In this document: one piece after another, positions 16,580-24,802 of the stretch
Layout: each line of letters begins with the position of its first letter
Numbering within the stretch: the stretch's first letter is position 1
Assembly: GCF_014648175.1 (NCBI RefSeq)
Contig: NZ_BMQP01000006.1
Location: 1-64,000 of the forward strand
Source of the DNA: Planobispora rosea
GTDB lineage: Bacteria; Actinomycetota; Actinomycetes; Streptosporangiales; Streptosporangiaceae
Direction: 5' to 3'
DNA length: 64,000 bases
The notes under the pieces: generated by a model
Database searches by the model: none
What the model saw: the letters and a program-made list of their open reading frames with translations, nothing else
Told to the model about the DNA's origin: nothing
Made by a program: the position numbers and the translations under genes

Positions 16580-17824
16580 TTACTTCGCGCGCCGGGCCGA
16601 GATGGCCTCGCGGTAGGCCTCCACGGTCCGCTGCGCGACGACGTTCCAGGTGAAGCGCTCCATGACCCGGTCGTAGCCCTTCCGGCCGACCGCCGCCCGC
16701 TCCTCGGGGGAGTCGTGCAGGCGGCGCAGCACGGCGGCCAGCTCCTCCGGGTCGCCCGGGGCGACCTGGATGGCCGCGTCGCCGACGACCTCGGGCAGCG
16801 CGCCGGTCCGCGAGGCGACCAGCGGGGTCCCGCAGGCCATGTGCTCGACGGCCGGGAGCGAGAAACCCTCGTAGAGCGAGGGGACGACCGAGATCTCCGA
16901 GGTGGCGATCAGCTCGCCCAGCTCGTCATCGGAGATGCCGTGCACGAACGTGACCCGGTCCTGCAGGGAGAGCTCGGCGACGAGCTTCTCGGTGGGGCCG
17001 CCCGGGGTCGGCTTGCTGACCACGGTCAGGTTCACGTCGCGCTCGGTGGAGAGCTTGGCCACCGCGCGCAGCAGCGTCGCGACGCCCTTCATCGGGGAGT
17101 CGGCACTGGCCACCGCGACGATCGAGCCGGGCCGCTTGGGCAGCTCCGGGCGCGGGTGGAAGTAGCGGGTGTCCACGCCCAGCGGGATGAGCCGCATGTT
17201 GGCCTGGGGCACGTTGAAGTCACGGTGGATGTCGGCGAGGGAGGACTCGCTGACGGTCAGGATCGGGTTCAGCCGGGGGGCGACCTTGGCCTGCATCCGC
17301 ACGAAGCCGTACCACCGCCGCATCGAGAACTGCTTGCGCAGCGGCGCGGCCTTCAGCTCGATCCGCCGGTCCACGCTGATCGGGTGGTGGATGGTGCCGA
17401 CCACCGGGAACAGCTTCTGGATGTCGAGCAGGCCGTACCCGAGCGTCTGGTTGTCCTGGACCACGTCGAAGTCGCCGACGCGCTTGGCCAGCTCGCGGCG
17501 GGCGCGCAGGGTGAAGGTCAGCGGCTCGGGGAACCCGGCCGTCCACATGGTCGCGACCTCGAGCACGTCGATCCAGTCGCGGAACTCGCTCGGCCTGGGC
17601 GTGCGGAAGGGATCGTCGTCGCGGTACAGGTCCAGGCTGGGGACCTTGTTGAGGATGACGCCCTCGTCCAGCTCGGGGTACGGCTGGCCGGAGAAGACCT
17701 CGACGTGATGCCCGAGGGCGACGAGTTCACGGCTGAGATGACGCAGGTAGACACCCTGGCCACCGCAGGTCGGCTTGCTGCGGTAGGACAACAGCGCGAC
17801 CCGCAGCGAATCACCACCCGGCAC
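16580..17824 (-). CDS. Glycosyltransferase family 4 protein
   Basis: A 414-residue GT-B fold glycosyltransferase. The N-terminal domain begins RVALLSYRSKPTCGGQGVYLRHLSRELVALGHHVEVF, typical of the GT4 acceptor domain; the C-terminal donor-binding domain has ISVVPSLYEGFSLPAVEHMACGTPLVAS with the conserved EGFxLPxxE motif, and VASADSPMKGVATLLRA before it. It starts with GTG after a GGAAGGGG stretch. It leads an operon with a methyltransferase and a six-hairpin-like protein and is divergent from gmd, so a mannose- or fucose-type donor is possible. The KstR-type box at 17993 lies 169 bases upstream. Confidence 0.9.
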   Translation of the reverse strand: MPGGDSLRVALLSYRSKPTCGGQGVYLRHLSRELVALGHHVEVFSGQPYPELDEGVILNKVPSLDLYRDDDPFRTPRPSEFRDWIDVLEVATMWTAGFPEPLTFTLRARRELAKRVGDFDVVQDNQTLGYGLLDIQKLFPVVGTIHHPISVDRRIELKAAPLRKQFSMRRWYGFVRMQAKVAPRLNPILTVSESSLADIHRDFNVPQANMRLIPLGVDTRYFHPRPELPKRPGSIVAVASADSPMKGVATLLRAVAKLSTERDVNLTVVSKPTPGGPTEKLVAELSLQDRVTFVHGISDDELGELIATSEISVVPSLYEGFSLPAVEHMACGTPLVASRTGALPEVVGDAAIQVAPGDPEELAAVLRRLHDSPEERAAVGRKGYDRVMERFTWNVVAQRTVEAYREAISARRAK

Positions 17825-18130
17825 GGCAACCCCTTCCTCACCCTGTCCGAGTGAGGACAGGTACCGTGAAAGATGACCTTAGACCTCGGACCCTACCATT
17901 CGGTAGTCCTCATCCAGCTAATGTGGAATTGTGTCCAATAACACCTCCACCAGGGACAAGCTGCGATGTTAGCCTGACCGAATCCGGCTCAGTGGAACGT
18001 GTTCTAGGGGCGATGTGATCGATGGCGTGCTCACATCGGGACAGAGCGGTACATTCGCCAGTCAACACCACACTGTTCGGGCGAGACACGGTCCGGGCGA
18101 GAGCCCTGCCCGACGAGCAAGGAGGACGCG
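17825..18130. other. Divergent promoter region between GT4 operon and gmd
   Basis: A 306-base gap without a gene. It is less GC-rich than its flanks between 17880 and 18005, as expected for two back-to-back promoters, and carries the KstR-type box described separately. AAGGAGG at its right end is the gmd ribosome site. Confidence 0.6.
17993..18006. promoter_or_regulatory. KstR-type operator (unexpected location)
   Basis: TGGAACGTGTTCTA matches TnnAACnnGTTnnA at every defined position and is the exact reverse complement of the box at 12586. It lies 125 bases before gmd and 169 bases before the GT4 gene, neither of which is a known steroid-regulon type. Confidence 0.6.
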
Positions 18131-19156
18131 TTGGCCAGGCGCGCGCTGATCACCGGCATCACCGGTCAGGACGGTTCCTACCTGGCCGAGCATCTGCTCA
18201 GTGAGGGCTACGAGGTCTGGGGGCTCGTCCGCGGCCAGGCCAACCCGCGCGTCTCCCGGGTGCGCAAGCTCCTGCAGGACGTCCAGCTCGTCCGGGGCGA
18301 CCTGCTCGACCAGGGTTCGCTGATCTCCGCCGTGGAGAAGGTCCGGCCGGACGAGGTCTACAACCTGGGGGCCATCTCGTTCGTGCCGATGTCGTGGGAG
18401 CAGGCCGAGCTCACCGCCGAGGTCACCGGCATGGGCGTGCTGCGCATGCTGGAGGCCATCCGGGTCTGCTCCGGCATCTCCTCCCGGACCGCCGCGGGAT
18501 CGGACCAGATCCGCTTCTACCAGGCGTCGTCCTCGGAGATGTTCGGCCAGGTCCGCGAGACCCCGCAGGCCGAGACGACCCCCTTCCACCCGCGCTCGCC
18601 GTACGGCGTGGCCAAGGCCTACGGCCACTTCCTGACCCAGAACTACCGCGAGTCCTACGGCATGTTCGCCGTCTCCGGCATCCTGTTCAACCACGAGTCC
18701 CCGCGCCGCGGCGCCGAGTTCGTCACCCGGAAGGTCTCCCTCGGGGTGGCCCGCATCAAGCTCGGCCTCGCCTCCGAGCTGCGCCTGGGCAACCTGGAGG
18801 CCCGCCGCGACTGGGGCTACGCGGGCGACTACGTCCGCGCGATGCACATGATGCTCCAGGCCGCGACCCCCGAGGACTACGTGATCGGCACCGGCCGCAC
18901 CCAGTCGGTGCGCGAGCTGGTCGAGGCGGCCTTCAGCGCCGCCGGCCTCGACTGGGAGCAGTACGTGGTCTGCGACCAGGCCCTGCACCGCCCCGCCGAG
19001 GTCGACCTGCTCTGCGCCGACCCGAAGAAGGCCCGCGTCCAGCTCGGCTGGGAGCCGTCGGTCTCCTTCGAGGAGCTGGTGGCGATGATGGTCGAGGCCG
19101 ACATCAAACTCCTGTCCGAGGGCGGCGACCCCGACCAGGACTCCTCCTGGCCCTGA
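18131..19156 (+). CDS. gmd: GDP-mannose 4,6-dehydratase
   Basis: A 341-residue short-chain dehydrogenase/reductase fold enzyme that converts GDP-mannose to GDP-4-keto-6-deoxymannose. Visible are the NADP site ITGITGQDGSYLAEHLLSEGY, the catalytic-region QASSSEMFGQVRETPQAETTPFHPRSPYGVAKAYGH with the YxxxK pair, NLEARRDWGYAGDYVRAMHMML and the C-terminal Gmd motif RPAEVDLLCADPKKARVQLGW. The TTG start is set by AAGGAGGACGCG directly upstream. It stands divergent to the GT4 operon, supplying a 6-deoxyhexose donor for the presumed glycan. Length and motifs fit the family well. Confidence 0.9.
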   Translation: MARRALITGITGQDGSYLAEHLLSEGYEVWGLVRGQANPRVSRVRKLLQDVQLVRGDLLDQGSLISAVEKVRPDEVYNLGAISFVPMSWEQAELTAEVTGMGVLRMLEAIRVCSGISSRTAAGSDQIRFYQASSSEMFGQVRETPQAETTPFHPRSPYGVAKAYGHFLTQNYRESYGMFAVSGILFNHESPRRGAEFVTRKVSLGVARIKLGLASELRLGNLEARRDWGYAGDYVRAMHMMLQAATPEDYVIGTGRTQSVRELVEAAFSAAGLDWEQYVVCDQALHRPAEVDLLCADPKKARVQLGWEPSVSFEELVAMMVEADIKLLSEGGDPDQDSSWP

Positions 19157-19182
19157 CTCCGTCGGGAGCCGGACCCGTTCGA

Positions 19183-20082
19183 TCACCGGGGGAGCGGCCG
19201 GGAAGCCTCCGCCAGCTCGGTGAGGAGCCGGGTCTCCTGATCGTGGAGGCCCCGGTTCAGCCGGGAGACGGCGATCATGACGGCTGCCGCCCGGCACCAC
19301 CCCATGAGCCGGTCGGGGTCCAGAGCCGGGACCAGGGCGGCGAGACGGGTGACGTTCCCCTCCACCTCGTCTACCTCCGTGGCGCGCGCGAGGACCCAGT
19401 CGACGGCGTCGAACGCGGGGTCACCGATGCTGGGCCGCGGATCGATCACGACGAGACCGTGACGGTCGCCGACGAGGACGTTGCCGGGGTGCAGGTCTCC
19501 GTGGACCAGCCCGGCCGGGCCGTCCGAGGCCAGCGTGAGCGCGGCGGACCGGCAACGCTCGATGAGACCGGGATCGAGGTGCTCCTGCGCCGGGCCGTTC
19601 CGCCACCGGTCGACCGTCAGCTCGAAGAGGAAGCCGATGCGCCGCCTGAGCGTGGGAAGCGCACCCTCGGGGATCTCCGCCAGGCGGAGGTGGCGGAGGA
19701 GCGTCGCGGCGTCCTCGATCGGGAGCCGTCCGACCCGGTCGCCGGGTTCCACCGCCTCCAGCAGCAGCGCCCCCGACTCACCGTCCGAGTCGATCAAAGA
19801 GACCACGTGGGCGTTTCCCGCCCACGCCCGGAGCGCGGTCGCCTCGGTGACGCCGATCTCCGGATCGGGAGTGAGCTTGAGTACGGCAGCGCCGCCGGCC
19901 CGCCGTACGTGGAAGGCACGCGAGGTGCCACCCGCTGCGACGGAGGCGACGACCTCCAGATCCCAGCGCCGGGAGAGCCTCTCCAGAAGCCCGGGCAGCG
20001 CGGCGGACCAGTCGTGGAAACCGGGACCGAACCGATTGACGAGCCTGGCCTCGGTCACGGGATCAAGGGTCAGATCGATCAT
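19183..20082 (-). CDS. Aminoglycoside/hydroxyurea-type phosphotransferase family protein
   Basis: A 299-residue kinase-like protein. The small-molecule kinase core is seen in AAGGTSRAFHVRRAGGAAVLKL (nucleotide lysine), GLVHGDLHPGNVLVG (catalytic loop) and GLVVIDPRPSIGDPAFDAVDW (metal site). This matches the APH(6)/streptomycin-hydroxyurea kinase family, but many members have unknown substrates, so no resistance is claimed. The ATG chosen has no ribosome site; a GTG five codons upstream is possible. It is the last gene behind the HigBA-like pair and a Nudix gene on the same strand. Confidence 0.8.
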   Translation of the reverse strand: MIDLTLDPVTEARLVNRFGPGFHDWSAALPGLLERLSRRWDLEVVASVAAGGTSRAFHVRRAGGAAVLKLTPDPEIGVTEATALRAWAGNAHVVSLIDSDGESGALLLEAVEPGDRVGRLPIEDAATLLRHLRLAEIPEGALPTLRRRIGFLFELTVDRWRNGPAQEHLDPGLIERCRSAALTLASDGPAGLVHGDLHPGNVLVGDRHGLVVIDPRPSIGDPAFDAVDWVLARATEVDEVEGNVTRLAALVPALDPDRLMGWCRAAAVMIAVSRLNRGLHDQETRLLTELAEASRPLPR

Positions 20083-20139
20083 GCGGCAGTGTCGCACACG
20101 GCACCGGACCGCCCGCTGGGCACGGGGCAGCCGACGGAC

Positions 20140-20664
20140 TCATGGCTCGGTGAGGACGTAGAGCAGGGCGGCCACGCTGGTGCCGCCGACGATGTCGCCC
20201 TTGGCGATCAGGTCGCGGACACCGCTGAGTGGTACCCACTCGATGCGCTCGGCCTCCCACGGGTCGGTGGGCGGGCCGATGCGGACGGCGGTCCCGGCGC
20301 GGAAGATGTGGTGGACGGAGTCGGAGATGCCGTTGGTCGGCTGGACGCGCAGCAGCGGGCGCAGCGGCCCGGGCCGCCAGCCGGTCTCCTCCTCGACCTC
20401 GCGGGCGGCGGCCGCCATCGGCTCCTCCCCATCGTCGATCTTGCCGATGGGGATCTCCCAGCCCCAGGTGTCGGTGATGAAGCGGTGCCGCCAGATCAGC
20501 AGCACCCGGCGCCGATCGTCGGTGACGACGGCTCCGGCTCCCGGAGCGGTCCGGATCACGCGGTGATCCAGACGCCTGCCGTCGGGGAACTCCACGTCCG
20601 CGACCCGGACCTTCAGCCACGGGTCGGTGAAGAGAGGCTTTTCGGAGTTGACCTGCCAGCGCAT
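20140..20664 (-). CDS. Nudix hydrolase (ADP-ribose pyrophosphatase-like)
   Basis: A 174-residue hydrolase of nucleoside diphosphates linked to another moiety. The Nudix box GX5EX7REUXEEXGU is complete at GEEPMAAAAREVEEETGW. The preceding GWEIPIGKIDDGE and following LLRVQPTNGISD are typical of ADP-sugar pyrophosphatases. It begins only nine bases after the antitoxin-like gene ends and so is probably in its operon, followed after 57 bases by the kinase gene. The natural substrate is not determined by these motifs. Confidence 0.88.
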   Translation of the reverse strand: MRWQVNSEKPLFTDPWLKVRVADVEFPDGRRLDHRVIRTAPGAGAVVTDDRRRVLLIWRHRFITDTWGWEIPIGKIDDGEEPMAAAAREVEEETGWRPGPLRPLLRVQPTNGISDSVHHIFRAGTAVRIGPPTDPWEAERIEWVPLSGVRDLIAKGDIVGGTSVAALLYVLTEP

Positions 20665-20673
20665 GCGGCGTGC

Positions 20674-20994
20674 TCAGCTGACCTTGAGCTGTTCGTCGCC
20701 GAAGTCGGCGATCAGCTTGAGCGTGCCACCGAGCGCGGCGACGTAGCGGTCCAGGACTTCACGGGTCGACACGTCACCTTGTTCGATCTGGGACACTCGG
20801 GCTACCGAGATGCCCATGCGCTCGGCTACCTGTGCCTGGTTGAGGCCTCGGCGTCGGCGCATCTCGCTCAGCCGCCACCCTTGTGTCTGGGCACGTAGCT
20901 GCTGCATCTCGTTCTCAAACTGCTCGGGGCCACCCGCGGTTTCGATCGCCTTCTCCAGATGGCCGCTCTCACGCCACCTGCGATAGCTGCTCAC
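20674..20994 (-). CDS. HigA-like antitoxin (XRE-family HTH)
   Basis: A 106-residue DNA-binding protein with a cro/C1 HTH in its middle (LNQAQVAERMGISVARVSQIEQGD) and a C-terminal stretch AALGGTLKLIADFGDEQLKV common in HigA/antitoxin relatives. Its start overlaps the stop of the upstream toxin-like gene by four bases, the toxin-first order of HigBA modules. It should neutralise the toxin and repress the shared promoter, probably through the AT-rich palindrome at 21397. Confidence 0.85.
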   Translation of the reverse strand: MSSYRRWRESGHLEKAIETAGGPEQFENEMQQLRAQTQGWRLSEMRRRRGLNQAQVAERMGISVARVSQIEQGDVSTREVLDRYVAALGGTLKLIADFGDEQLKVS

Positions 20995-21368
20995 TGGCCC
21001 ATCTCCTTCCGCCGTTCCACCAGATAGAGCTCGTACAACCGCTCAGCTCGCGGGATCGCTGTCCGGTACCAACGTTCCCAATTACCTGCCTTATCACCGG
21101 CTATCAGCAATATGGCAGCTCTCCAAGGGTCGAAGATGAACAGGATGCGGATCTCGCTACGGCCGGTGGAACCCGGCCGTAGTTCCTTCATGTTGGAGAT
21201 CTTGGAGCCCGCGATGGTGTCCACAAGCGGGCGGCCCTCTGCGGGGCCGTTGCGTTCCAACATCAAGATGGCCTGGTTGACCAGCATGTGGGAAGTGGGG
21301 TCGGTCTCACTCAGGGCGTCGAGGAATTCTTCCACCTCGTCAGTGAAGAAGATCTCCCACTCGTCCAC
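20991..21368 (-). CDS. HigB/Gp49-like toxin (RelE superfamily)
   Basis: A 125-residue basic protein of the phage-Gp49/HigB family, predicted mRNA interferases acting at the ribosome. Family features are WEIFFTDEVEEFLDAL at the start, GRPLVDTIAGSKISNMKELRPG in the centre, and EIRILFIFDPWRAAILLIAGDKAGNWERWY toward the end. GAGGAG precedes the GTG start. It precedes and overlaps the XRE gene. Whether the pair is active is not known from sequence; no disruption is seen. Confidence 0.85.
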   Translation of the reverse strand: MDEWEIFFTDEVEEFLDALSETDPTSHMLVNQAILMLERNGPAEGRPLVDTIAGSKISNMKELRPGSTGRSEIRILFIFDPWRAAILLIAGDKAGNWERWYRTAIPRAERLYELYLVERRKEMGQ

Positions 21369-21396
21369 TGTGGTCTCCTCGAGAGGGGCACCATGA

Positions 21397-21412
21397 TTAA
21401 GAATATTCTAAA
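21397..21412. promoter_or_regulatory. Candidate HigA operator/promoter
   Basis: TTAAGAATATTCTAAA is a 16-base palindrome with one mismatched pair, centred on GAATATTC, in otherwise GC-rich DNA 29 bases before the toxin gene. Autoregulatory antitoxins bind such sites. Confidence 0.5.
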
Positions 21413-21500
21413 TATCCTCAGCTCTGAAGGCCGCGGAATGGAGGGAGTCCTCGGATTGAGATTCGTTGCCTGAGGCGCCATGGCTTGTACGGGGCGTGGA

Positions 21501-22157
21501 TCAGGAGCCGAGGAGCAGGCCGGTGCAGGAGGTCAGGAGGGACAGGGCCGACACCGCGAACGCACCGATCACCGAGGCTCTGCGGCCGCGCCGGATGCCG
21601 AAGCCGTACAGCACCATCGTGGGGATGAAGGCCACGCAGAGCGGGACGAGGGCGAGCAGGCCGACCGAGGCCCACACGCCCCGCTCGCCCGTGGGCACGA
21701 CCCGGTCGCCCTCCGGGGTGAGGGCGGCGGGGAAGGTCTCGCCCGCCTCCGCGTCCGGGACGGTGTCGATGACGATCGGCTCCCGCGCCGGGTCGTCGAA
21801 GGTGAACCGGGCGTCGCAGTCGTAGCGCCCGCTGCCGAGGTCCTCGCACGACAGGACCTCGGCGGTGCCCGGTGTGCCCCTGCCGCCGAGCGCGATCTCC
21901 AGGTCGGGGCGGGTGGTGGCGACGACGGTGTAGGCCAGGAGCAGCATCAGGCCGATCAGGAAGAGCATCGTCGCCGGTCCGGCGACCTGTCCCGTGAGCC
22001 CGCGCGGTTTCCGCCCGGGAGCACCCTTGCCGGAGGGGGACGCGCCGGGCCGGTTCCCTCCGCCAGCGCCGGTCCCGGCGGGTGCGTGACCGGAGGGCCG
22101 CCGGGCGGATCTCTTCCCGGAGCGGGGCTTCTGTCTGGCGTCTGGCATGCGCGTCAT
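21501..22157 (-). CDS. Membrane protein of unknown function with an extracytoplasmic loop
   Basis: A 218-residue protein not assigned to a family with confidence. The first 55 residues are Arg/Pro/Gly-rich and cytoplasmic in character. A membrane segment follows (ATMLFLIGLMLLLAYTVVATT), then about 80 soluble residues with a cysteine pair (VLSCEDLGSGRYDCDARF) that could form a disulfide outside the cell, then two more hydrophobic segments (WASVGLLALVPLCVAFIP and VIGAFAVSALSLLTSCTGLLL). The layout recalls DUF3592-type proteins. A start nine bases later is also possible. Confidence 0.6.
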   Translation of the reverse strand: MTRMPDARQKPRSGKRSARRPSGHAPAGTGAGGGNRPGASPSGKGAPGRKPRGLTGQVAGPATMLFLIGLMLLLAYTVVATTRPDLEIALGGRGTPGTAEVLSCEDLGSGRYDCDARFTFDDPAREPIVIDTVPDAEAGETFPAALTPEGDRVVPTGERGVWASVGLLALVPLCVAFIPTMVLYGFGIRRGRRASVIGAFAVSALSLLTSCTGLLLGS

Positions 22158-22353
22158 ATCCCTGACCGTGGCGGATGACCCTCAAGGGCCGCCTGCAGTT
22201 TATTCGCGGGGCGGCGATGCCCCAGGCAGGGACGGGCTCTCAGCGTCCGCTCAGCATGACTCAGCGTCGGCACAGCATGATCGGGGCAGTGTGGGGGCGA
22301 TCTCTCGCAATGCCTGATCCCCCGGTGAAGGTCCTCTCCTGGAGGAGTCGATC

Positions 22354-23343
22354 ATGCTGATCCATGCCACACATACGGAACATCCGGAAGAGCTTCTCGC
22401 CGGCCCGGCCATCTCCGCCGGGCTGAACCGGGTGGAGAAGCGCCTGAACCGGCTGAGCACCTCCTCCCGCCTGCCGCTCATCAACCGCGCCGCCGGGCGG
22501 ATCACCGGCGCGGGCGGCAAGCGGCTGCGTCCCGCACTGACCCTGGCGTCCGCGCTCGCGCTGGGCGGGCGGATCGACCGGCGGACGGTGACCGCGGCGG
22601 CGTGCGTGGAGCTGATCCACGCGGGGTCGCTGGTCCACGACGATCTGATGGACAACGCGGCGGAGCGGCGCGGCGTACGGACCGTCAACGCCGAGCTGGG
22701 TAACGGCGGGGCGCTGGTCGTGGGTGACTTCATGGTGGCCAGAGCCTGGCTCGCCGCGTTGTCGTCGACCTCCAGGGCGGTGGCCGAGACGCTGGCCACC
22801 ACGCTGGTCGAGCTGGCCGAGGGCCAGTTCCAGGAGACCGCCGCCCTCTTCGACGCCGGCCGTACCCCGGCGGACGCCCTGGAGTCGGTCCGCCGCAAGA
22901 CCGCCTCCCTGTTCCGGACGAGCTGCGTGGTCGCGCACCGGGACGGACGGGCCATGGCGGAGTACGGCGAGCGGTTCGGGATGTTGTTCCAGATCCTCGA
23001 CGACCTGCTCGACCTGGCCTCCACCGCCGGGCGGCTCGGCAAGCCGGTGGGCAACGACCTGCGGCAGGGCGTCTACAGCTTCCCGCTGCTGACCGCGCTG
23101 GGGCGCGACTGCGGGGACCTCCGCCCCTTCCTCGGGCGGAGGCTGACCGAGGACGAGATCACGGCCGTCCTCACCCGGCTCAGGGAGAGCTCCATGGCCG
23201 AGGAGACGGTCGGATACTGCCGTGCCCTGGCCGCCGAGGCGGTCGCCGCGCTCCCCGACGTCACGGACCCGGAGGCCGCCGCCGTCCTGCGCGGACTCCC
23301 GCCCGCCTACGTCGACCGGGCGGAGGCGTTGCTCGTCAGGTGA
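22354..23343 (+). CDS. Polyprenyl (geranylgeranyl-type) diphosphate synthase
   Basis: A 329-residue trans-isoprenyl diphosphate synthase that condenses IPP units. Both Asp-rich motifs are present: VHDDLMDNA and FQILDDLLDLA, together with GGKRLRPALTLASA and a GRRLTEDEI region. GGAGGAG lies six bases before the ATG. The short or long chain specificity cannot be read safely. The gene is convergent with the P450 gene and their ends overlap by eight bases; there is no sign of a shared terpene operon. It may supply quinone, carotenoid or carrier-lipid prenyl chains. Confidence 0.9.
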   Translation: MLIHATHTEHPEELLAGPAISAGLNRVEKRLNRLSTSSRLPLINRAAGRITGAGGKRLRPALTLASALALGGRIDRRTVTAAACVELIHAGSLVHDDLMDNAAERRGVRTVNAELGNGGALVVGDFMVARAWLAALSSTSRAVAETLATTLVELAEGQFQETAALFDAGRTPADALESVRRKTASLFRTSCVVAHRDGRAMAEYGERFGMLFQILDDLLDLASTAGRLGKPVGNDLRQGVYSFPLLTALGRDCGDLRPFLGRRLTEDEITAVLTRLRESSMAEETVGYCRALAAEAVAALPDVTDPEAAAVLRGLPPAYVDRAEALLVR

Positions 23344-24541
23344 GCGCGACCGGCAGCTCCTTGATGCCGTTGATGAAGTAGGAACGCAGGCGGCGGGCCG
23401 GACCGGCCTGGGAGATCTTGGGCAGCCGGTCGGCCAGGACCTCCAGCATCACCCGGAGTTCGAGCTTGGCCAGGTGGTTGCCGAGGCAGAAGTGGGCCCC
23501 GCCGCCGCCGAAGCCGATGTGCGGGTTGGGGGTGCGGCCGATGTCGAAGACGCCGGGCGAGTCGAACACGTCCTCGTCGCGGTTGGCCGAGCTGTAGAAC
23601 ACCACGATCTTGTCGCCCTCGCGCACCGGCTGGTCGCCGACCACCGTGTCGGCGGTCGCCGTACGGCGGAAGAGGTTGACCGGGGAGACCCAGCGGACGA
23701 TCTCGTCGGCCGCGGTGCCGGCCAGGGAGGGGTCGGCCACCAGCCGGGCCCACTGGTCGGGGTGCTCGAAGAGGGCGAGCATGCCGCCGGAGGCCCCGTT
23801 GCGGGTGGTCTCGTTGCCCGCGACGAGCAGCAGCAGCACGAACAGGTCGAACTCGTCCTCACTGAGGGCCTCGCCGTCCTCGGCGGGCTGCAGGAGCTTG
23901 GTGATGATGTCGTCGCGGGGCTCCGCGCGCCGCTGGGCGGCCAGCTCGTTGGCGTAGGCGTAGACCTCCATGGCGGCGGCGTGCCCCTCGGCCGGGTCGG
24001 CGGCGTAGTCGGGGTCCTCGGAGCCGATCATCCGGTTGGACCAGGTGAAGATCTTCTCCCGGTCCTCGACGGGCGCGCCGAGCAGCTCGCAGATCACGTA
24101 CAGCGGCAGCGGGGCGGCGATGTCCCGGACGAAGTCGGCCGAGGGACGGCCCTTGGCCTCGTCCACCAGGTCGTGGCAGATGTCGCGGATGTGCTGCTCC
24201 AGCTGCCCGATGATCCGAGGCGTGAAGCCCCGGTTGACCAGGGAGCGGCGCCGGGTGTGCTCCGGCGGGTCCTGGTTGAGCATCATCATCCGCTGCATCT
24301 CGCGCTCCGCCTCGGGGATCTCGTTGAAGAGGGCGAGCTTGCGGCTGGAGGAGAAGAGGTCGGAGCGGCGGGAGACGTGGACCACGTCGGCGTGCTTGGT
24401 CACGGCCCAGAACGGGGGCCAGTCGCGCGCCTCGTCGCCACGGTGGAGGTGGACCGGGGAGTTGGCCCGCAACCAGGCGAGCTGCTCGTGCGGTGGCCCG
24501 TGCTGCGCGTAGAAGTCCTGGTCGACGAGGTCGATCTCCAT
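23336..24541 (-). CDS. Cytochrome P450, steroid C26/27-hydroxylase-like (CYP125/CYP142 group)
   Basis: A 401-residue soluble P450. The I-helix AGNETTRN, the ExxR helix (DEIVRW) and the haem loop FGGGGAHFCLGNHLA with Cys352 are intact. Segments such as MMLNQDPPEHTRRRSLVNRGFTPR and FTWSNRMIGSEDPDY resemble mycobacterial CYP125 and CYP142, which oxidise the terminal methyl of the cholesterol side chain. AGGAGGGCAC precedes the ATG. A KstR-type box and a KstR2-type box lie 60-110 bases upstream, supporting a steroid role. CYP family number and substrate remain inferred. Electrons could come from the ferredoxin at 11883. Confidence 0.85.
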   Translation of the reverse strand: MEIDLVDQDFYAQHGPPHEQLAWLRANSPVHLHRGDEARDWPPFWAVTKHADVVHVSRRSDLFSSSRKLALFNEIPEAEREMQRMMMLNQDPPEHTRRRSLVNRGFTPRIIGQLEQHIRDICHDLVDEAKGRPSADFVRDIAAPLPLYVICELLGAPVEDREKIFTWSNRMIGSEDPDYAADPAEGHAAAMEVYAYANELAAQRRAEPRDDIITKLLQPAEDGEALSEDEFDLFVLLLLVAGNETTRNGASGGMLALFEHPDQWARLVADPSLAGTAADEIVRWVSPVNLFRRTATADTVVGDQPVREGDKIVVFYSSANRDEDVFDSPGVFDIGRTPNPHIGFGGGGAHFCLGNHLAKLELRVMLEVLADRLPKISQAGPARRLRSYFINGIKELPVALT

Positions 24542-24615
24542 GTGCCCTCCTGGAGGGGGTGCGCACGTGCCGGGAACCGCGGCCCATGCGGGCACGGCTC
24601 GACGCCAGGCACTTG

Positions 24616-24629
24616 ATCAAGCGCTTGGT
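24616..24629. promoter_or_regulatory. KstR2-type operator (AnCAAGnnCTTGnT)
   Basis: ATCAAGCGCTTGGT matches AnCAAGnnCTTGnT at all defined positions. The same core is also used by other actinobacterial TetR regulators of fatty-acid genes, so the cognate protein is uncertain. It lies 75 bases before the P450 start. Confidence 0.55.
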
Positions 24630-24639
24630 CGCGTATTTC

Positions 24640-24653
24640 TGAAACGTGTTCTA
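24640..24653. promoter_or_regulatory. KstR-type operator upstream of P450
   Basis: TGAAACGTGTTCTA matches TnnAACnnGTTnnA at all eight positions, ten bases beyond the KstR2-type box and about 100 bases before the P450 start. Confidence 0.75.
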
Positions 24654-24802
24654 TTACGCGTGGAAGGAGGAGTCAAGTGCGGTGCCGGGTAGACCCTCCT
24701 GACCCGCCTCCGGAGAACCCCCTGCCCGTTCCCGCGCGGAGCGCACATGCGAGTTGCGGCGAGGACGGTCGTGGCTGTCGCGCGGGCTCGACGGCGGCGA
24801 CC

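Noticed and set aside
13371..19156. Enediyne or polyketide cluster suggested by DUF1702
   Set aside because: No polyketide synthase or other enediyne gene is in the window.
19183..20082. Streptomycin resistance gene
   Set aside because: The kinase fold is clear, but the family has many members with other or unknown substrates and no resistance context is present.
22354..24541. Terpene biosynthetic cluster (prenyl synthase plus P450)
   Set aside because: The two genes are convergent and overlap at their ends, the P450 has steroid-type operators, and no cyclase is present.
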